64,000 nucleotides of DNA, taken from Malania oleifera (lineage: Eukaryota > Streptophyta > Magnoliopsida > Santalales > Ximeniaceae). Under the pieces are notes generated by a model. It saw nothing but the letters and a program-made list of their open reading frames with translations. It was not told where the DNA came from and searched no databases. Positions 22,527 through 35,246 of the stretch are shown one piece after another; within the stretch, counting starts at the first letter, position 1; the number at the start of each line of letters is the position of its first letter. Location: positions 3,638,001 through 3,702,000 of the forward strand of contig NC_080422.1 of assembly GCF_029873635.1 (NCBI RefSeq). The letters are read 5' to 3'. The position numbers and the translations under genes are program-made.

Positions 22527-23261
22527 AGAATAGTAAAATCTAAGCGAAGAAGAGAGAAAGAATAGAGAACAGAGAGCAAAAATCAGAGGAAATTCATGCA
22601 AGAAAAAGAAAGGGAGAATAGAGACTGAGAATAATCTAGAATGAAGAACAAAAATAGAAAGAAATTCGTGTGAGAATAAGAAAGGGAGAAGAGAGAGAAG
22701 GAGAAAGAAGAGAGAGAAATGAAACGGAAGAAAGAAGAGAGAAAAATAATTTATATATGAGTGTTATTGAGATATGCATCACCATCTATACTGTCCATTC
22801 TATGTTTTGTCTAGATGGTCGGATTGCTGCGCAATTCTCATTAAACACCCAAAGTTAACCAGAATTTGTCACGTGGCAGGTGACGTCATACTAACGTAAC
22901 CCTAATGTAGTGAATTAAAAAATAAAATAAAATAAGTAGAGCCACATGTCACTATTGTGGGTGAACACGTGGCTCACTTTGTCCAACCGGGTTAAACTCG
23001 GTTTAGATCAGTTGAACCGATTTGATTTTTGAACTACCGATTTCGTTTATTTTATTTTTTATCTTGATTATTAATTGATTTTTAATTTTTTAAAATTGGA
23101 AAAAAAAATTTCAAAAAATCAAGAAAAATATTTTTAAAAATCAGGAAAAAAAAGAAATAAATGTTTGATGGATTTTGACTCAAATAATAAAAAAAAAACC
23201 AAAAAATGAAAAAAAATCCTTAAAATCCTAGAAAATTTTAAAAAAATGTTGGAAAATTTTC

Positions 23262-23358
23262 TATATATATATATATATATATTTGGAAAAATCTAAGAAT
23301 GTTTTAACGACTATTTTTTGCTCAAATTTGATGATTTTATTTGATTATTATCTATCTA

Positions 23359-23392
<34 letters not shown>
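23262..23392. repeat. Two (AT)n microsatellites
   Basis: AT runs at 23262-23282 and 23359-23392; the second is preceded by TCTA repeats. Confidence 0.85.
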
Positions 23393-23397
<5 letters not shown>

Positions 23398-23960
23398 TTG
23401 TGTGTGTTCATCCTAGTGATTTAACAAAGGGTAAAGAGATATTTCAAATCTCACCTATTTTAGTTTTCATGGAGGTTTATCTAAACAAAAATCCTCTATT
23501 TTGAAGTTCTTATTAGATATTTCTAAATCGCACTTTATTTCTTATTTTTCCTTTAGATTTTTATTTATTTATTTATTTAAATTATTTATTTATTTTGTTT
23601 AAGGTGTTAATTAAATACCATTAGATTCGATTTAATGATAATTTATAATTAATTAGGTACCGTTCATAGAACGGGTGTGTAGGGGGTGTTAGTACATTTC
23701 CCTCACGTAACTGAACTTTGATCCCAACTCTGATAAATGCAAATCAAGACTACTTGTTCATTCACCTAAGATTAGTCTAGAAGACCAATCAACGAGTAGT
23801 AATTAGGTGAACTAATCGCCTAGGTGTTGGTCAGTGGTGACTCTATCGAATTTTTAATATTATTATTTCTCGCCATTCTAAACCTTTTTCCAAAACGTTG
23901 CAATAGATGCAAAAGTACAAAAGTAAAAAAATTTATTTTAATTTTGAAAAAAAATAAAGT

Positions 23961-25286
23961 AAATAATTAAGCTTTTTTTTTTTTTTTTTTTTTCAATTTC
24001 CCCCTCTGTTTCTCTCACAATAGTGAGATTATTATATTCTCCTTAGAATTGAAACCACGATGCGCCAGTATAAAAAAATATCGTATAAGTTCTAATGTTC
24101 GTGTTTTGTAATTTTATATAATACTACATGCATTTCAAAACAACCACCAAGAAGGTCCTATAATTGTAATTCTATTTTCAAAATATTAACAATTAAAATG
24201 AAGAATTTGTTACTTGCTTGGATAGTATGCTTAAAGTAACTAGACGTCTAAAAACTAAGACTAATTTAATTCACAGAATAATTATTCAAATATAATGAAA
24301 AAGTTGAGAGTAGAAGGGAATAGTTATCCCTTACATATTTCCTCATTATTTTATCTAATATGCAATAAAAAAAAATACATTTTTATGCTAAAACTTAGAA
24401 ATAGTTTTTTCTTTTCTATTCCTTGTTATGAATTTATAAAAACAAATTCATTTCAAAAACCTATTTTTTGTATATTTAATTTATTATTATTAATTGGTAT
24501 TTTGCATACCAAATAAATCTAAAACTTATTTATTTAATGTAATTCACATATCTCTACAAGAGTTATGAGTAAAATGAAATATAGAGTTTATAATTTTAGA
24601 AAAAAATATAAAAATTTTAAATTATAAAAATATTTTAACTTATTTAAACTCAAAAAAAGAAATACATATGAAGATTTGTGGGGAGCAAAAGGTAAAGTAC
24701 TTGTTTCTGGGCAAGGCCTAAATTGATGGTGGAGTACCAAAGGAAAAAAAAAATGACAGCTTAAATGGCCGGCTGCCGCTTCCAGCCCCTCCGAGCTATT
24801 ACTCAACTTGTTTCGATTCATGAGCAACTCGATAACTAATTCAAATGGACTTGTTTATTAAACTTGTTAAGGAGTTTGACAATGAGCTCATTAATAGATT
24901 TGTTAAGTTGACCCAATTTCAAGAGTTCAATATTGACCTAATTATCTAAGAAAAAAGATACAAATTTGGACCCAAATAAAATAGATAGATTAAACTATTA
25001 TTATTAGATCATTTATAAAAATTAAGCCTAAACTCAAGTCTGACCCAATATTTTTAATTTGAGTTGAGCTCGAGCCCAACTTTACGAGCCCAAGCCAAGC
25101 TCTTGCTCTGCCAAGCTGAGCCTGAGCATGTTGAAGCTCGACTCAGCTCAACTCCACTTATTTGCAGCCTTACTTAAAACTAAAAATATCAATTATTTGC
25201 AATCACATAAAATATTAAATAGTAATGAGAAAAATATTTGATTTTATCAAAATTTTACTTAAGGATAAACGGGTTAATGATTAGTT
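23961..25286. other. Non-coding spacer, includes a poly(T) tract
   Basis: A poly(T) run of over 20 bases lies at about 23971-23993. No gene motif was found on either strand. A probable element fragment at 24830-25165 is listed separately. Confidence 0.5.
24830..25165. repeat. Possible truncated hAT-type non-autonomous element
   Basis: The text is rich in GAGCTC/GCTCGA words (CTCGAGCCCAA, CTCGACTCAGCTCAACTC) and ends CAGCCTTA. On the other strand this reads TAAGGCTGCAAATAAG, similar to ends seen on plant hAT-like miniature elements. The opposite end was not found. Confidence 0.3.
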
Positions 25287-25940
25287 TAGGTTCTGTTTGG
25301 TACCGCAGTTATTTGCTATTTCTTGTTTATGTTTTCCGACAGTGAAACAATATATTATAAAAACTCATTTATTTCTATTGTCAGTTTTTTTTTTTTGTTT
25401 CTGAAGTTGGTTTTCAACTATTTGCCAAAAAATTGAAAATCAAATTTTATGGTTTTAGTTGTTTTGGCAACCTGTTGTCAGAAATTTTAATATCAAAAAA
25501 TAGTTTTTTAAAATTAAATTATGCATTTTATACAATTTTAAATTAAAATCAAAATTAAATGATCATATAAATTTAAATATAATTAAAATGAAACCAATTA
25601 AAAAAATACTTTTACTATTTTTCAATTATCATACTCGATAAAACTTTTATTGTAAAGTAAATTTTAAAAGTAGAACAATTAAGTAAGATAATTATAATAA
25701 ATTTTATTTTTATTATAGTAATTTTTAATGTGTATTATTTGTCATTTTAATATTTTAATCATATTTTTATAATGTTTTGATTTAAAGATGAAAATGAGTA
25801 TTTTTAATTAAGTTTTTAATTTATATTAGTTTTATAAATGTTAACCAAATAAGGTTGCTGAATTATAGTTTTTAGTTTCTATTTCTGGTTTTAGTTTTTG
25901 TTTCTCTAATTTTCAACAGCTATATCAAATACTCTCAGTA
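25287..25940. repeat. Dispersed AT-rich repeat, copy 1
   Basis: Opens GTTCTGTTTGGTACCGC and contains GTTGTTTTGGCAACCTGTTGTCAGAAATT. It closes with TTTTCAACAGCTATATCAAAT. It matches 43736-44720 word for word over several stretches and is probably a miniature DNA transposon. The longest shared word is given here only in part: GTTTTGGCAACCTGTTGTC. Confidence 0.65.
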
Positions 25941-26401
25941 TTCTACTTTATGGTGTATTTAAGCTTTAATTGAAGTTGATACAGTAGGATACTTAATTCA
26001 ATTTGAAAAGTTTGTGCACCAAACTCGATTCAAACTATTAATTTAAAGATTGTTGACCTTGATATTGATTTAATTACAACATATAATATTAAATATGTGT
26101 ATAAATATAAAGTTTATGTACAATTATACTTTATATCACTTATATAATATAAAAATTATAAAATTATAAATATTTAATTAATTTAAATAAGACTCACAAG
26201 TAGTATTTGAAAGTTAAAATTCAATTTGTTAACTTACTCAAGTAAGTACAATAAAGGCAAATCAAGTTAAACAGCAAATCAAATTTGAGTAGCTCAAGAA
26301 CCAACTCGACTCACTTATACCTCTATTAACAATAACATTAAGCATAAGAATACGTGTGTGGTATAGTAGTAGTAGTAATATCCATGTTCTTTTCATCTAT
26401 G
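25941..26401. other. Non-coding AT-rich spacer
   Basis: No gene or element end recognised. Confidence 0.5.
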
Positions 26402-27056
26402 GTTTGTGTTGATTTTGGTATATTCCCAAGAGGGGGGTGAATTGGATATTTAAAATTATTTCTTCCTACATATAACTAATCCAACAGTAGTATACCACAA
26501 CCCTCGTCTGTCTAAAACACGTGTCAATTCAATAGATAAACTACTGAGCAAATATATACGCAATTAAAACAATCTCAGTATATCAAACATTCACAGCAAT
26601 AAATATTAACATACAGGTGCAGAAGATAAATTACGGAAAATAAAACTAACACTAGATATGTTATTGGGGCTTGACCAAAACTACCTACGTCCTCACCTCA
26701 AGCTCACAAGCAAGAAGATTCCACTGGTTGCTCACTTCACGGGTGGAGTGACACCTATTACAATATCTTACCAGGATGGTGTACCTAGTTCTCTTAACCG
26801 GATCTAACCAGTCCGGTGCTTACCTAACCGAGTCTGAGCAATTCGAGACTATTCACAGTGCTAGTCTCCCTCTTCCGACAACTCGTCAGGAATACAACAG
26901 ATAATCAATAATTTTTGTATACAAACAAATGTGCTTCTAAACTAAGCAGATCTGCACAACAGTATGCTTAATACACTCACGTATGATAAGGATTTATGTT
27001 CAAAGAGAATGTGATTATCACTAAAATAATCTTTGAATAAAAATATATATGATGAG

Positions 27057-28847
27057 TGTCACGCCCCGAACCCGGTAATGGGATCCAGGGGTGAATAAGT
27101 AACCTAACCTGTCTCTGTATCATACAAAACATCCATGACACAATACAATGAATGAGGGTCCGACCCCATAGGGTTCCCAGGCACCCTAAACACATCCATT
27201 TACAACAGAATATACGCAGTGGAAATTGGTCTTTCTATACACATCTAATACCGTACCAAAGTCTATACAAAAGGAAATCCAGGTCCATAATACAAAACAC
27301 AACCCGGATGTCAGCCAAAACCACAAAAGGCCACTCGATATAGTCCTAGTATTTACCTAAGTACCTCATGTAGTACACCGACCACTACACTCCCGACTCA
27401 AAGGACGCTAGTTCCGGTTACTCGAATGACCTGAAAAATATGTACGTACAGCAGAGGTGAGACACCTCTCAGTAAAGGAACATACAGGTTATATCGGTGT
27501 GTGACATTTGAGTGTTATCATGATACACAAAACATACACAATTAAATGCAAATCCAGTATTTTCACAAAACAGTTCCAATACAGTGCATACACGCACACA
27601 CACATGATCAAGCAACCCGGTGTTGTCACACCCTTCGGCCCTAAGCTGGTCCGCATTACACGACGTCCCGGCACATGGCTAGTCCCAGACTCCCATGGCA
27701 TCGTACTGGTACAAACTGGTGGATCCACACCCTTCGGTGATCAGCCGGTAAGGCTCACGCCCTCGGATATAGAGCCGGACACTCTTACCAAACATGTCTA
27801 GCGATTTCATACGCCATCGGATATAGAGTCGGACACTCTTTTCGTACCTAGAACAACCCAGAACCCAGTTCCTATTTCATTGCATTTCAACAAAACACAA
27901 CTATGCATGCTCATATAACTAAACAAATAACACCCATTTGGTAATCTAAAATCACAGTTTTTCAAAAACATATAGCTTAAACAAGTCAAGGCACGACCAT
28001 CCCTATAACATAATATATATCACAATATATTTACGGTTTTCTAACAAAACTAGGGATGCAGCCCATCGGCCCATTTTCCCAAAACTGTGATCATGAAAAC
28101 CCATAGTTTTACCCGTTAGGTCCCCCAAATGAGTAACCAAAACGCACACAGAACTGTGAACCACAGTTCCACCAAGTCTAATTTCAAAAATAACCGACAT
28201 AAACTGAATCCCTTTATCTTTCCCCTAAATGCTTAATCCCGAACTCTACGGCCCCTAAATAGCAAACCGAATTCCCAAAATCTAGAAAGCACAGTACATA
28301 AAATACTCACAATCCTATTCCTTACATAACTACTGGATCAGAATTAAAAATCGAGCCTTACCTCAATTTCGAGCCAAAACTCGAAAATGCCCGGAACGAA
28401 GATCCGATCCATAGAACTTGTAGAGAATCCTTCACTAATCCTCGTGGTAATGTCGGATCATTGATTCCAACAATGATCGGTGAAGAAATCTAGAGAGAGA
28501 GAGAGAGAGAGTTCGTTGAGTTTCTATAGAGATGGGGAGAGGTTTTGAAGTTTCTTAGCCGAGAAGTAAAGAAAATATCTATTTATAACCCTTTGACCGA
28601 CCACACTTCGCCAACGAATGGTGTCCTTATCGACGAGGTATTGAAGACACCCTGTCGATGAGACAGTGATCTCGTCGACGAGCCTGAGATTTCCAAATTC
28701 TTAAAACCCCTCGGCTTCTCCTCGTCGACGAGCCCTTGCATTTCGTTGCCGAGAAATATAAGGCCTTCGTCGACGAAACCTGCTCAATTACCAATTTACC
28801 TTTCTCTTAATTAATTAAATTCATATATCACGGTTTGGGTTCTTACA
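27057..28847 (-). repeat. Tekay-1 3' LTR
   Basis: 1791 bp; on the minus strand it begins TGTAAGAACC and ends CGTGACA. TATAAATAG is at 28579-28587. A direct repeat of about 30 bp (CTCGGATATAGAGCCGGACA) occurs twice near 27762 and 27815. Confidence 0.95.
28607..28777 (-). promoter_or_regulatory. GTCGAC palindrome array upstream of the Tekay-1 3' LTR TATA box
   Basis: About seven related words. Perfect CTCGTCGACGAG occurs at 28671-28682 and 28721-28732, and TTCGTCGACGAA at about 28767-28778. Degenerate forms are CGCCAACGA, TATCGACGAGG, TGTCGATGAG and CGTTGCCGAG. On the minus strand they lie about 20-190 bp upstream of TATAAATAG. Confidence 0.75.
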
Positions 28848-28860
28848 ACCTCCCCTCCTT
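28848..28860 (-). other. Polypurine tract of Tekay-1
   Basis: AAGGAGGGGAGGT on the minus strand, directly before the 3' LTR. It primes plus-strand synthesis in this family. Confidence 0.8.
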
Positions 28861-29817
28861 ACAAAAATTTCGTCCTTGAAATTTGCAATCTATCATTCAC
28901 AAACTCATTCATACTATCAAATACATACTCGACTTAAGAAAGAACCGACGACTACTAAAACGCAGCCCTGTCACAATACGTACATACCATCACTTATGGC
29001 GGAAGAATGCCGTGGTTACATACATAAACAGTCTCGAGAGTTCACAAATACACACACTCCCAATGACTAACCACCTATTCCAATACAAAGTAGGTGTATG
29101 TACACATACTCAGAACAACTGTGGATACTTCTAGCGTATTTCCGCTTCCAGTTCCCAAGAAGCTTCCTCAACCTCGTGATTCTGCCATAATACCTTTACT
29201 AACGGTATATCCTTGGTACGTAGCTTCTGAACTTTATGGTCCAAAATATGAACAGGTACCTTTTCGTACACTAAAGTATCCCCAATTTCCAAGTCCTCAT
29301 AACTGTGGACCCAACTTTACGGTACAAAATGGATCCAACACGTACCTCCTCAACATGGATACGTGAAACACATCGTGGATCCTCGAGAGTGCTGGGGGTA
29401 GTGCAATACTGTATGCTACCGGACCCACTCGCCCAAGAACCTCGAATGATCCGATATACCTCGAGCTCAACTTGCTCTTCTTCCCAAATCACATCATTCC
29501 TTTCATCAGAGCGATCCTCAGAAATACCTTATCCCCCACCTCAAACTCTAATTCACGGCGGCGAACATCTGCATAACTCTTCTGCTAACTCTGAGCTGAT
29601 TTAATCCTATCTTGGATCAAACCCACCTTCTCAGATACCTGCTACACAAGTTCAAGTCCTAACACCTAACGTTCATCAACATCATCTCAATACGGAGGAG
29701 ATTGACACCTCCGACCATACAGAGCCTCAAACAATGCCATCCCGATACTAGCTTGGAACCTGTTATTATAAGCGAACTCTACCAGTGGCATAAACTATAT
29801 CCAGCTACTACCGAAGT

Positions 29818-30520
29818 CTAACACACAAGTCTGCAACATATTTTCCAAGTTCTATATTGTCCTCTCCAACTGTCCATTAGTCGGGGGTGGAACGCTGTCC
29901 TGAAAGTAAGCTTCATCCCTAGTGCTTCTTGCAAGCTTGTCCAAAATTGAGAAGTAAATCTCGGGTTTCGATCTGACACAATGGAAACCCGTACTCCGTG
30001 CATCTTAACTATCTCATGCACGTACATGTCTGCTAGCCTACTTAAAGGATAGCTAACCTTCATCGGTAAAAAGTGAGCAAATTTCATCAACTTGTCCACA
30101 ATCACCCATATAACATTATACCCGTGAAGTGCTGGTGGCAATCCGATCACAAACTCTATGGAGATATGCTCCCATTTCCACTTCAGGATAGCTAAGGGCC
30201 GCAACGGTCCTACCAGCCTCTGATGTTTAGCCTTCACCTGCTGACACATCAGACACTGCTCCACGAACTGAATAATCTACCTTTTCATACCACTACACTA
30301 GAAGGTCTCGCGCAAATCCCGATACATCTTCGTACTACCAGGATGTACCGTATACAAAGAACGATGCGCTTCCTCTAGAATCGTCTTTCTAATCTTGTCG
30401 TCGTTCGGAACACATAACCTGGTTCCAAACCTCAACACACCTCCTTCAGAGATGTTAAAATCCGCAACTAATCCCCATTGCACTTTTTACACAATCTCAG
30501 CTAACTCTGCATTATTAGTC
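29818..30520 (-). pseudogene. Tekay-1 integrase relic
   Basis: The zinc-binding part reads EEAHRSLYTVHPGSTKMYRD and ends in CLMCQQVK. The core has EFVIGLPPALHGY and IVSDRNPRFTSQFW, so the second catalytic Asp is kept. It then frameshifts where the family has the catalytic Glu of a TDGQSER motif. A stop separates the finger from the core. The C-terminal part (29817 to about 28890) is recognisable only in fragments and in several frames. Confidence 0.85.
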
Positions 30521-30627
30521 TGCACGACTTTAATACGCTAAATAAAGTCAGCTAGATCACCAAGCTAACAATAAAGGCCTGATAGTTACTGGCCACCAAC
30601 TCTATACCCGAGCTCTCTAGATCCTGG

Positions 30628-31800
30628 TTGGTGCTTCAACTCCTGAAAGCACTGCTCACAATCACTGGTCCACTCAAACTTCACCCCCTTCCTGGTCAAT
30701 CGAGTCAGAGGCCCAGACAACTTAGAGAACCCTTCCACGAACTAACGATAATAACCCTCCAGTCCTATAAAACTCCGAACCTCCTGCACATTCTTCGGCC
30801 TCACCCAGTCAACTACAACTTCAATCTTGCTAGGATCAACTGAAATATCGTCTTTAGATACCACATGGCCTAAGAACCCAACCTGATTCAACTAGAATTC
30901 ACACTTCTTCAGTTTAGCATACAACTTCTTCTCCCGCAGAATCTATAATACTAACCTCAGATAGTTTTTGTGCTCTTCCGAATTCCTCGAGTATACCAGA
31001 ATATCATCAATAAACACCATTACAAACCGGTCTAAGAACTCATGAAAAACCCTGTTCATAAGATCCATGAACACTACCGGAGCATTCGTCAACCCAAAAG
31101 GCATGACTAAAAACTCGTAGTGGCCATATCTGGTTCGAAAAGCAGTCTTCGCCATATCCTCAGATTTGACCCTCACCTGAATATACCCTGACCATAGGTT
31201 GATCTTCGAAAAAACCTGCATCCCTTGCAGCTGGTCAAAGAGATCATCGATATGTGGCAAAGGGTATCGATTCTTCACAGTAACCTTGTTGATCTCACGG
31301 TAATCAATGCACATACGCATCGACCCGTCCTTCTTCTTCACAAACAAAACTAGAGCTCCCCAAGGTGAAACACTAGGTTGAATGAAGCCCCTGTCCAGTA
31401 ATTTTTATAACTGCTCCTTTAACTCCTGAAGTTTTGCTGGAGTCATCCGGTACGGAGCTTTAGAGATCAGTGCTTTTCCAGGCAGCAACTCTATCCCGAA
31501 CTCCACCTCACGATCCAGAGGTAAACCGGGTAAATCTTCTAGAAACACATTTGAAAACTCCCTAACTACCCGAATATCCTCGAGCCTCAACTTGTCTCGC
31601 GGTGGTTCCCTCACGCAAGCCAAGTACCCTTGACATCCGCCCAAAAGTAAGTCCCTCGCCTGTAATGCCAATAGAACCTGTGGCGTTGAACGCACACACG
31701 ATCCTACAAACTCATACTCCTGCTCCCCAAGAGGTATGAACACAACCACCTTTCTACGACAGTCAATCACAGCATAACTGGAGAATAGTCAGTCCATCCC
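30628..31800 (-). pseudogene. Tekay-1 reverse transcriptase with truncated RNase H
   Basis: The text runs from VVVFIPLGEQEYEFVGS through PPRDKLRLEDIRVV and ELLPGKALISKAPYRMTP to the palm: [34 protein letters not shown] and FIDDILVYS (about 31005-31031), with both catalytic aspartates present. Downstream, the thumb/connection is present to about 30630. It then jumps straight to text that in Tekay-2 lies about 445 bp further on, removing the RNase H core. Confidence 0.85.
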
Positions 31801-32109
31801 CAGTATGACATCAAACATCGACATATCGTACACCACAAGATTCGCCGATAGCAACTTCCCCTGAATTACCACTAGGCAGTCTTCTAACATCCTCCTGCAG
31901 AATGATACACTCCCAGTTGGTGTAGCTACAGACAATCCTTCATCCATGACTTGGGTCTCCACCCCATACATTTTTACAAAATTAACAGATATAAAGGAGT
32001 GGGTCACACTCGAATCAAATAAAACCACAGCTTTATTTAAAAGCAACATTATAGTACCTGTCACCACATTCCCCGCATGCTCAGCATCCGCTGGAGTAAG
32101 CGAGCACAC
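31789..32109 (-). pseudogene. Tekay-1 retropepsin-like protease, active site altered
   Basis: VVLFDSSVTHSFISVNFV stands where the family has FDSGATHSFIS. The Gly is now Ser and the Ala is now Val, both fitting G-to-A or C-to-T transitions. The C-terminal landmark MFDVILGMDW is kept. Confidence 0.8.
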
Positions 32110-32189
32110 TCATGCTGGAGCTGTGTTTGCTTGATACGTCCTCGGGGATACCTGATTGCTTCCTCAATTCTGACTCGAAGAAGGCGTAC

Positions 32190-33132
32190 CCCTCTTTGGC
32201 GTGTGACAATCCCGAGCCATGTGACCTAACTGGCCACAGTTGTAGCAATTACCCCCAAACGGCTGGCAATCACCGCTATGCCATCTGTGGCACCTAGTAC
32301 AATGATCATCCGACTGGCTCATCTGAGGACTCTGACACTCGGTATTCTGACGATAACTCGAGCCCCTGTTCCTCTTCTTTTATGATCCCTAATGAGATCC
32401 AGACTGAGAACTAGAAGGTACTGGCCTCTTCTTCTGCTCCTGATCCGCCTCATCCTCTCGGATACCAGTCTCGATCACAGTGGCCTTATTTATAAAAACT
32501 GAAAACTCACGGATCTGAAGTATCCCCACTAATCTACGGATATCCTTCCTCAGGCCCTTTTCAAACCTCCAACTCTTCTCGTACTCATTCAAAATCAAAC
32601 ACGGCGCGAACCAGGATAGCTTTATGTACCAAGCAGTATACCCCTGCATCGTCATACTCCACTGAGTCAGAGCCGAGAACTCGTCCGCCTTAGCGTCACG
32701 CGTGGAAGCCGGGAAGAATCTATCGAAGAACACTTCCTTGAAAAGGCTCCACGTCATCTCCATAGGACCGGCTTTTTGCTTCTCCAGCAGACTCACCGCA
32801 GTCCACCATCGACCCGCCTCCCCAAACAGCTGGAAAGTAGCATAGAGGACTCTCTGCCTATTTGTGCAGTGTAAGACCTCCATAATCCTCTCGATTTTCT
32901 CAACCCAGTCCTCTGTTATCATCGGGTCGGGTCCTCCTAAGAACGTTGGAGGATGCATGCGTGTGAACCTCTCAATGGTGCACCCTGCAGACATATGAGA
33001 GTGTTCGCGTCTCCTGACACTCCACACGATCTCCCGCAGAACCTGCCTCGTCAATCCTCGACGCACAGAAGGAGACTCATCACTCGTCGTCTCCTCAGAG
33101 CCACTCCCTAGGTCATTATCCTTGGGCTCCAT
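32190..33132 (-). pseudogene. Tekay-1 gag with CCHC finger
   Basis: The ATG at 33132 opens MEPKDNDLGSGSEET. Then come FTRMHPPTFLGGPDP, VLYATFQLFGEAGRWW, FKEVFFDRFFPAS and YEKSWRFEKGLR: the chromoviral Gag pattern. It stays open to about 32390. A finger of CYNCGQLGHMARDCH type follows at about 32210-32255 after a stop. It may be the most intact part of this element. Confidence 0.85.
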
Positions 33133-33439
33133 TCTAAAAGCACAATAGGAATCTATCAATACCCCTACAACATGTACCGTTAACACAGTCATCTATGACT
33201 AAACATGTTAACTACCACCTCACGGGTCTAGGTTTGCCCTATCACACCGAAACGAAAATCATCAATGGTTTGCCACGATTTTACTAAATGTATCATTCAA
33301 GGAAAAATACAAAACACTGCCAATGAGTCCTTGTCTAGCAACAAAACAACCCTCGACCTACTCTACCTATTTCCAACATCCTATACTCTGGTATGTACAC
33401 ACAACTACACCTAACCAAGTCTACAAGACTTAACAACCT

Positions 33440-33457
33440 GGTTAGCTCTGATACCAA
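33440..33457 (-). other. Tekay-1 primer binding site
   Basis: TTGGTATCAGAGCTAACC on the minus strand, two bases after the 5' LTR. It is complementary to the 3' end of initiator tRNA-Met. Confidence 0.85.
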
Positions 33458-33459
33458 GC

Positions 33460-35246
33460 TGTCACGCCCCGAACCTGGTAATGGGACCCAAGGGTGAATA
33501 AGTAACCTAACTTGTCCTTGTATCATACAAAACATCCATGACACAGTACAATGAATGAGGGTCCGACCCCGTGGGGTTCCTAGGCACCCTAAACATATCC
33601 ATTTACAACAGAATGTACGCAGCGGAAATCGGTCTTTCTATACACATCAAGTACCATACCAGAGTCTATACAAAAGGAAATCCAGGTCCATAATACAAAA
33701 CACAACCCGGGTGTCAGCCAAAACAACAAAAGACCACCCAATACAGTCCTAGTACTTACCCAAGTACCTCTCATAGTACACCGACCACTACGCTCCCAAC
33801 TCAAAGGACTCTAGTCTCGGTTATTCGAAGGACCTGAAAAATATATATGTACAGTAGGGGTGAGACACCTCTCAGTAAAGGCAGATACAGGTTATATTGG
33901 TGTGTGGCATTTGAGTGTTATCATGATACACAAAACATACATAGTTAAATGCAATTCCACTATTTTCATAAAACAGTTTTAGTACAGTGCATACACGCAC
34001 ACACACATGATCAAGTAACTTGGTATCGTCACACCCTTCGGCTCGAAGCCGACCCGCATCACACGGCATCCCGGGCACATGGCTAGTCCCAGACTCCCAT
34101 GGCATCGTAGCGGTACAAAATGGTGGATCCACATCCTTCGGTGATCAGCCAGTAAGGCTTACGCCCTCGGATATAGAGCCAGACACTCTTACCAAACATG
34201 GCAAGCAATTTCATATGCCCTTGGATATAGAGCCGTATACTTTTTTCGTACCTGGAACAACTCGGAACCCAATTCCTATGTCATTGCATTTCAACAAAAT
34301 ACAATTATGCATGCTCATATAACCAAACAAACCACACCCATTTGGTAATCTAAAATCATAGTTTTCCAAACACATACAGTTTAAACAAGTTAAGGCACAA
34401 CCATCCTTATAACACAATATATATCACAATATATTTACGGTTTTCCAACAAAACCAAGGATGCAGCCCGTCGCCCCCTTTTCCCAAAACTATGATCATGA
34501 AAAACTCATAGTTTTACCCGTTAGATCCCCCCAAATGAGTAACCAAGACACACACAGGACCGTGAACCACAGTTCCACCAAGTCCAATTCCAAAAATAAC
34601 CGACACAAACTGAATCCCCTTACCTTTCCCCCAAAAGGTCAATCCTGAACTCTATGACCCCTAAACAACGAACCGAGTTCTCAAAATCTACAAAGCACAG
34701 TGCAGAAAACACTCACAATCCTATTCCTTACATAACTACCGAATCAGAATTAAAAACCAAGCCTTACCTCATTTTTGAGCCAAAACTTGAAAATGCCCGG
34801 AATGAAGATCCGATCCATAGAACTTGTAGAGAATCCTTCACTGATCGTCGTGGTAACGTTGCATCATTGATTCCACCAACGATCAGTGAAGAAATCTAGA
34901 GAGAGAGAGTTCTTTGAGTTTCTAGAGAAATAGAGAGAGGTTTTGAAGTTTCTTAGCTGAGAAGTAATGAAAATATCTATTTATAGCCCTTTGACTCGGC
35001 CATACTTCGCCGATGAATGGCGTCCTCGTCGACGAGGTACTGAAGACATCTTGTTGACGAGACAGTGATCTCGTCGACAAGCCTGAGATTTTCGGATTCC
35101 TGAAACCCCTCGACTTCTCCTCGTCGACGAGCCCCTACATTTCATTGCCAAGAAATATAAGGCCTTCGTCGACGAAGCTTGATCAATTACCAATTTACCC
35201 TTCTCTTAATTAATTAAATTCATATATCACGGTTCAGGTTCTTACA
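33460..35246 (-). repeat. Tekay-1 5' LTR
   Basis: 1787 bp; it pairs with 27057-28847. TATAAATAG is at 34977-34985 on the minus strand. Confidence 0.95.
35005..35177 (-). promoter_or_regulatory. GTCGAC palindrome array of the Tekay-1 5' LTR
   Basis: CCTCGTCGACGAGG at 35024-35037, CTCGTCGACAAG near 35070, CTCGTCGACGAG near 35120 and TTCGTCGACGAA near 35166, with degenerate members between them. It lies just upstream of the TATA box, in the same order as in the other LTR. Confidence 0.75.

Larger units (their letters stand above)
21430..23960 (+). repeat. Probable remnant of a long LTR (Tat/Ogre-like), boundaries unknown
   Basis: TATAAATAG occurs at 21488-21496, followed by a purine-rich leader-like stretch. 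Near the far end is GTACCGTTCATAGAACGGGT, then GTAGGGGGTGTTAGTA and CCTCACGTAACTGA (23657-23715), then GGTGACTCTA (about 23836). From family knowledge, such words are typical of the R/U5 part of long plant gypsy LTRs. I found neither a TSD nor the partner LTR. Confidence 0.4.
27057..35246 (-). mobile_element. Ty3/gypsy chromovirus, Tekay/Del type (Tekay-1)
   Basis: LTRs are at 27057-28847 and 33460-35246, with TSD ATGAG (27052-27056, 35247-35251). Read on the minus strand, the order is 5' LTR (33460-35246), tRNA-Met-type primer site, gag, CCHC finger, protease, reverse transcriptase, a truncated RNase H, integrase, purine tract and 3' LTR. The coding part is broken throughout. The RNase H core is deleted relative to Tekay-2. 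It is nested in the 26407-36596 element. The LTRs show about ten differences in their first 140 bp by hand count, so it is not recent. Confidence 0.95.

Noticed and set aside
22302..22858. Open frames rich in Ser/Leu or Arg/Glu
   Set aside because: They are products of the GA-rich tract on either strand.
27508..34322. Open frames within the Tekay-1 LTRs on both strands
   Set aside because: They lie in LTR sequence repeated at the other end and in Tekay-2, show no domain, and are not conserved as frames between the copies.
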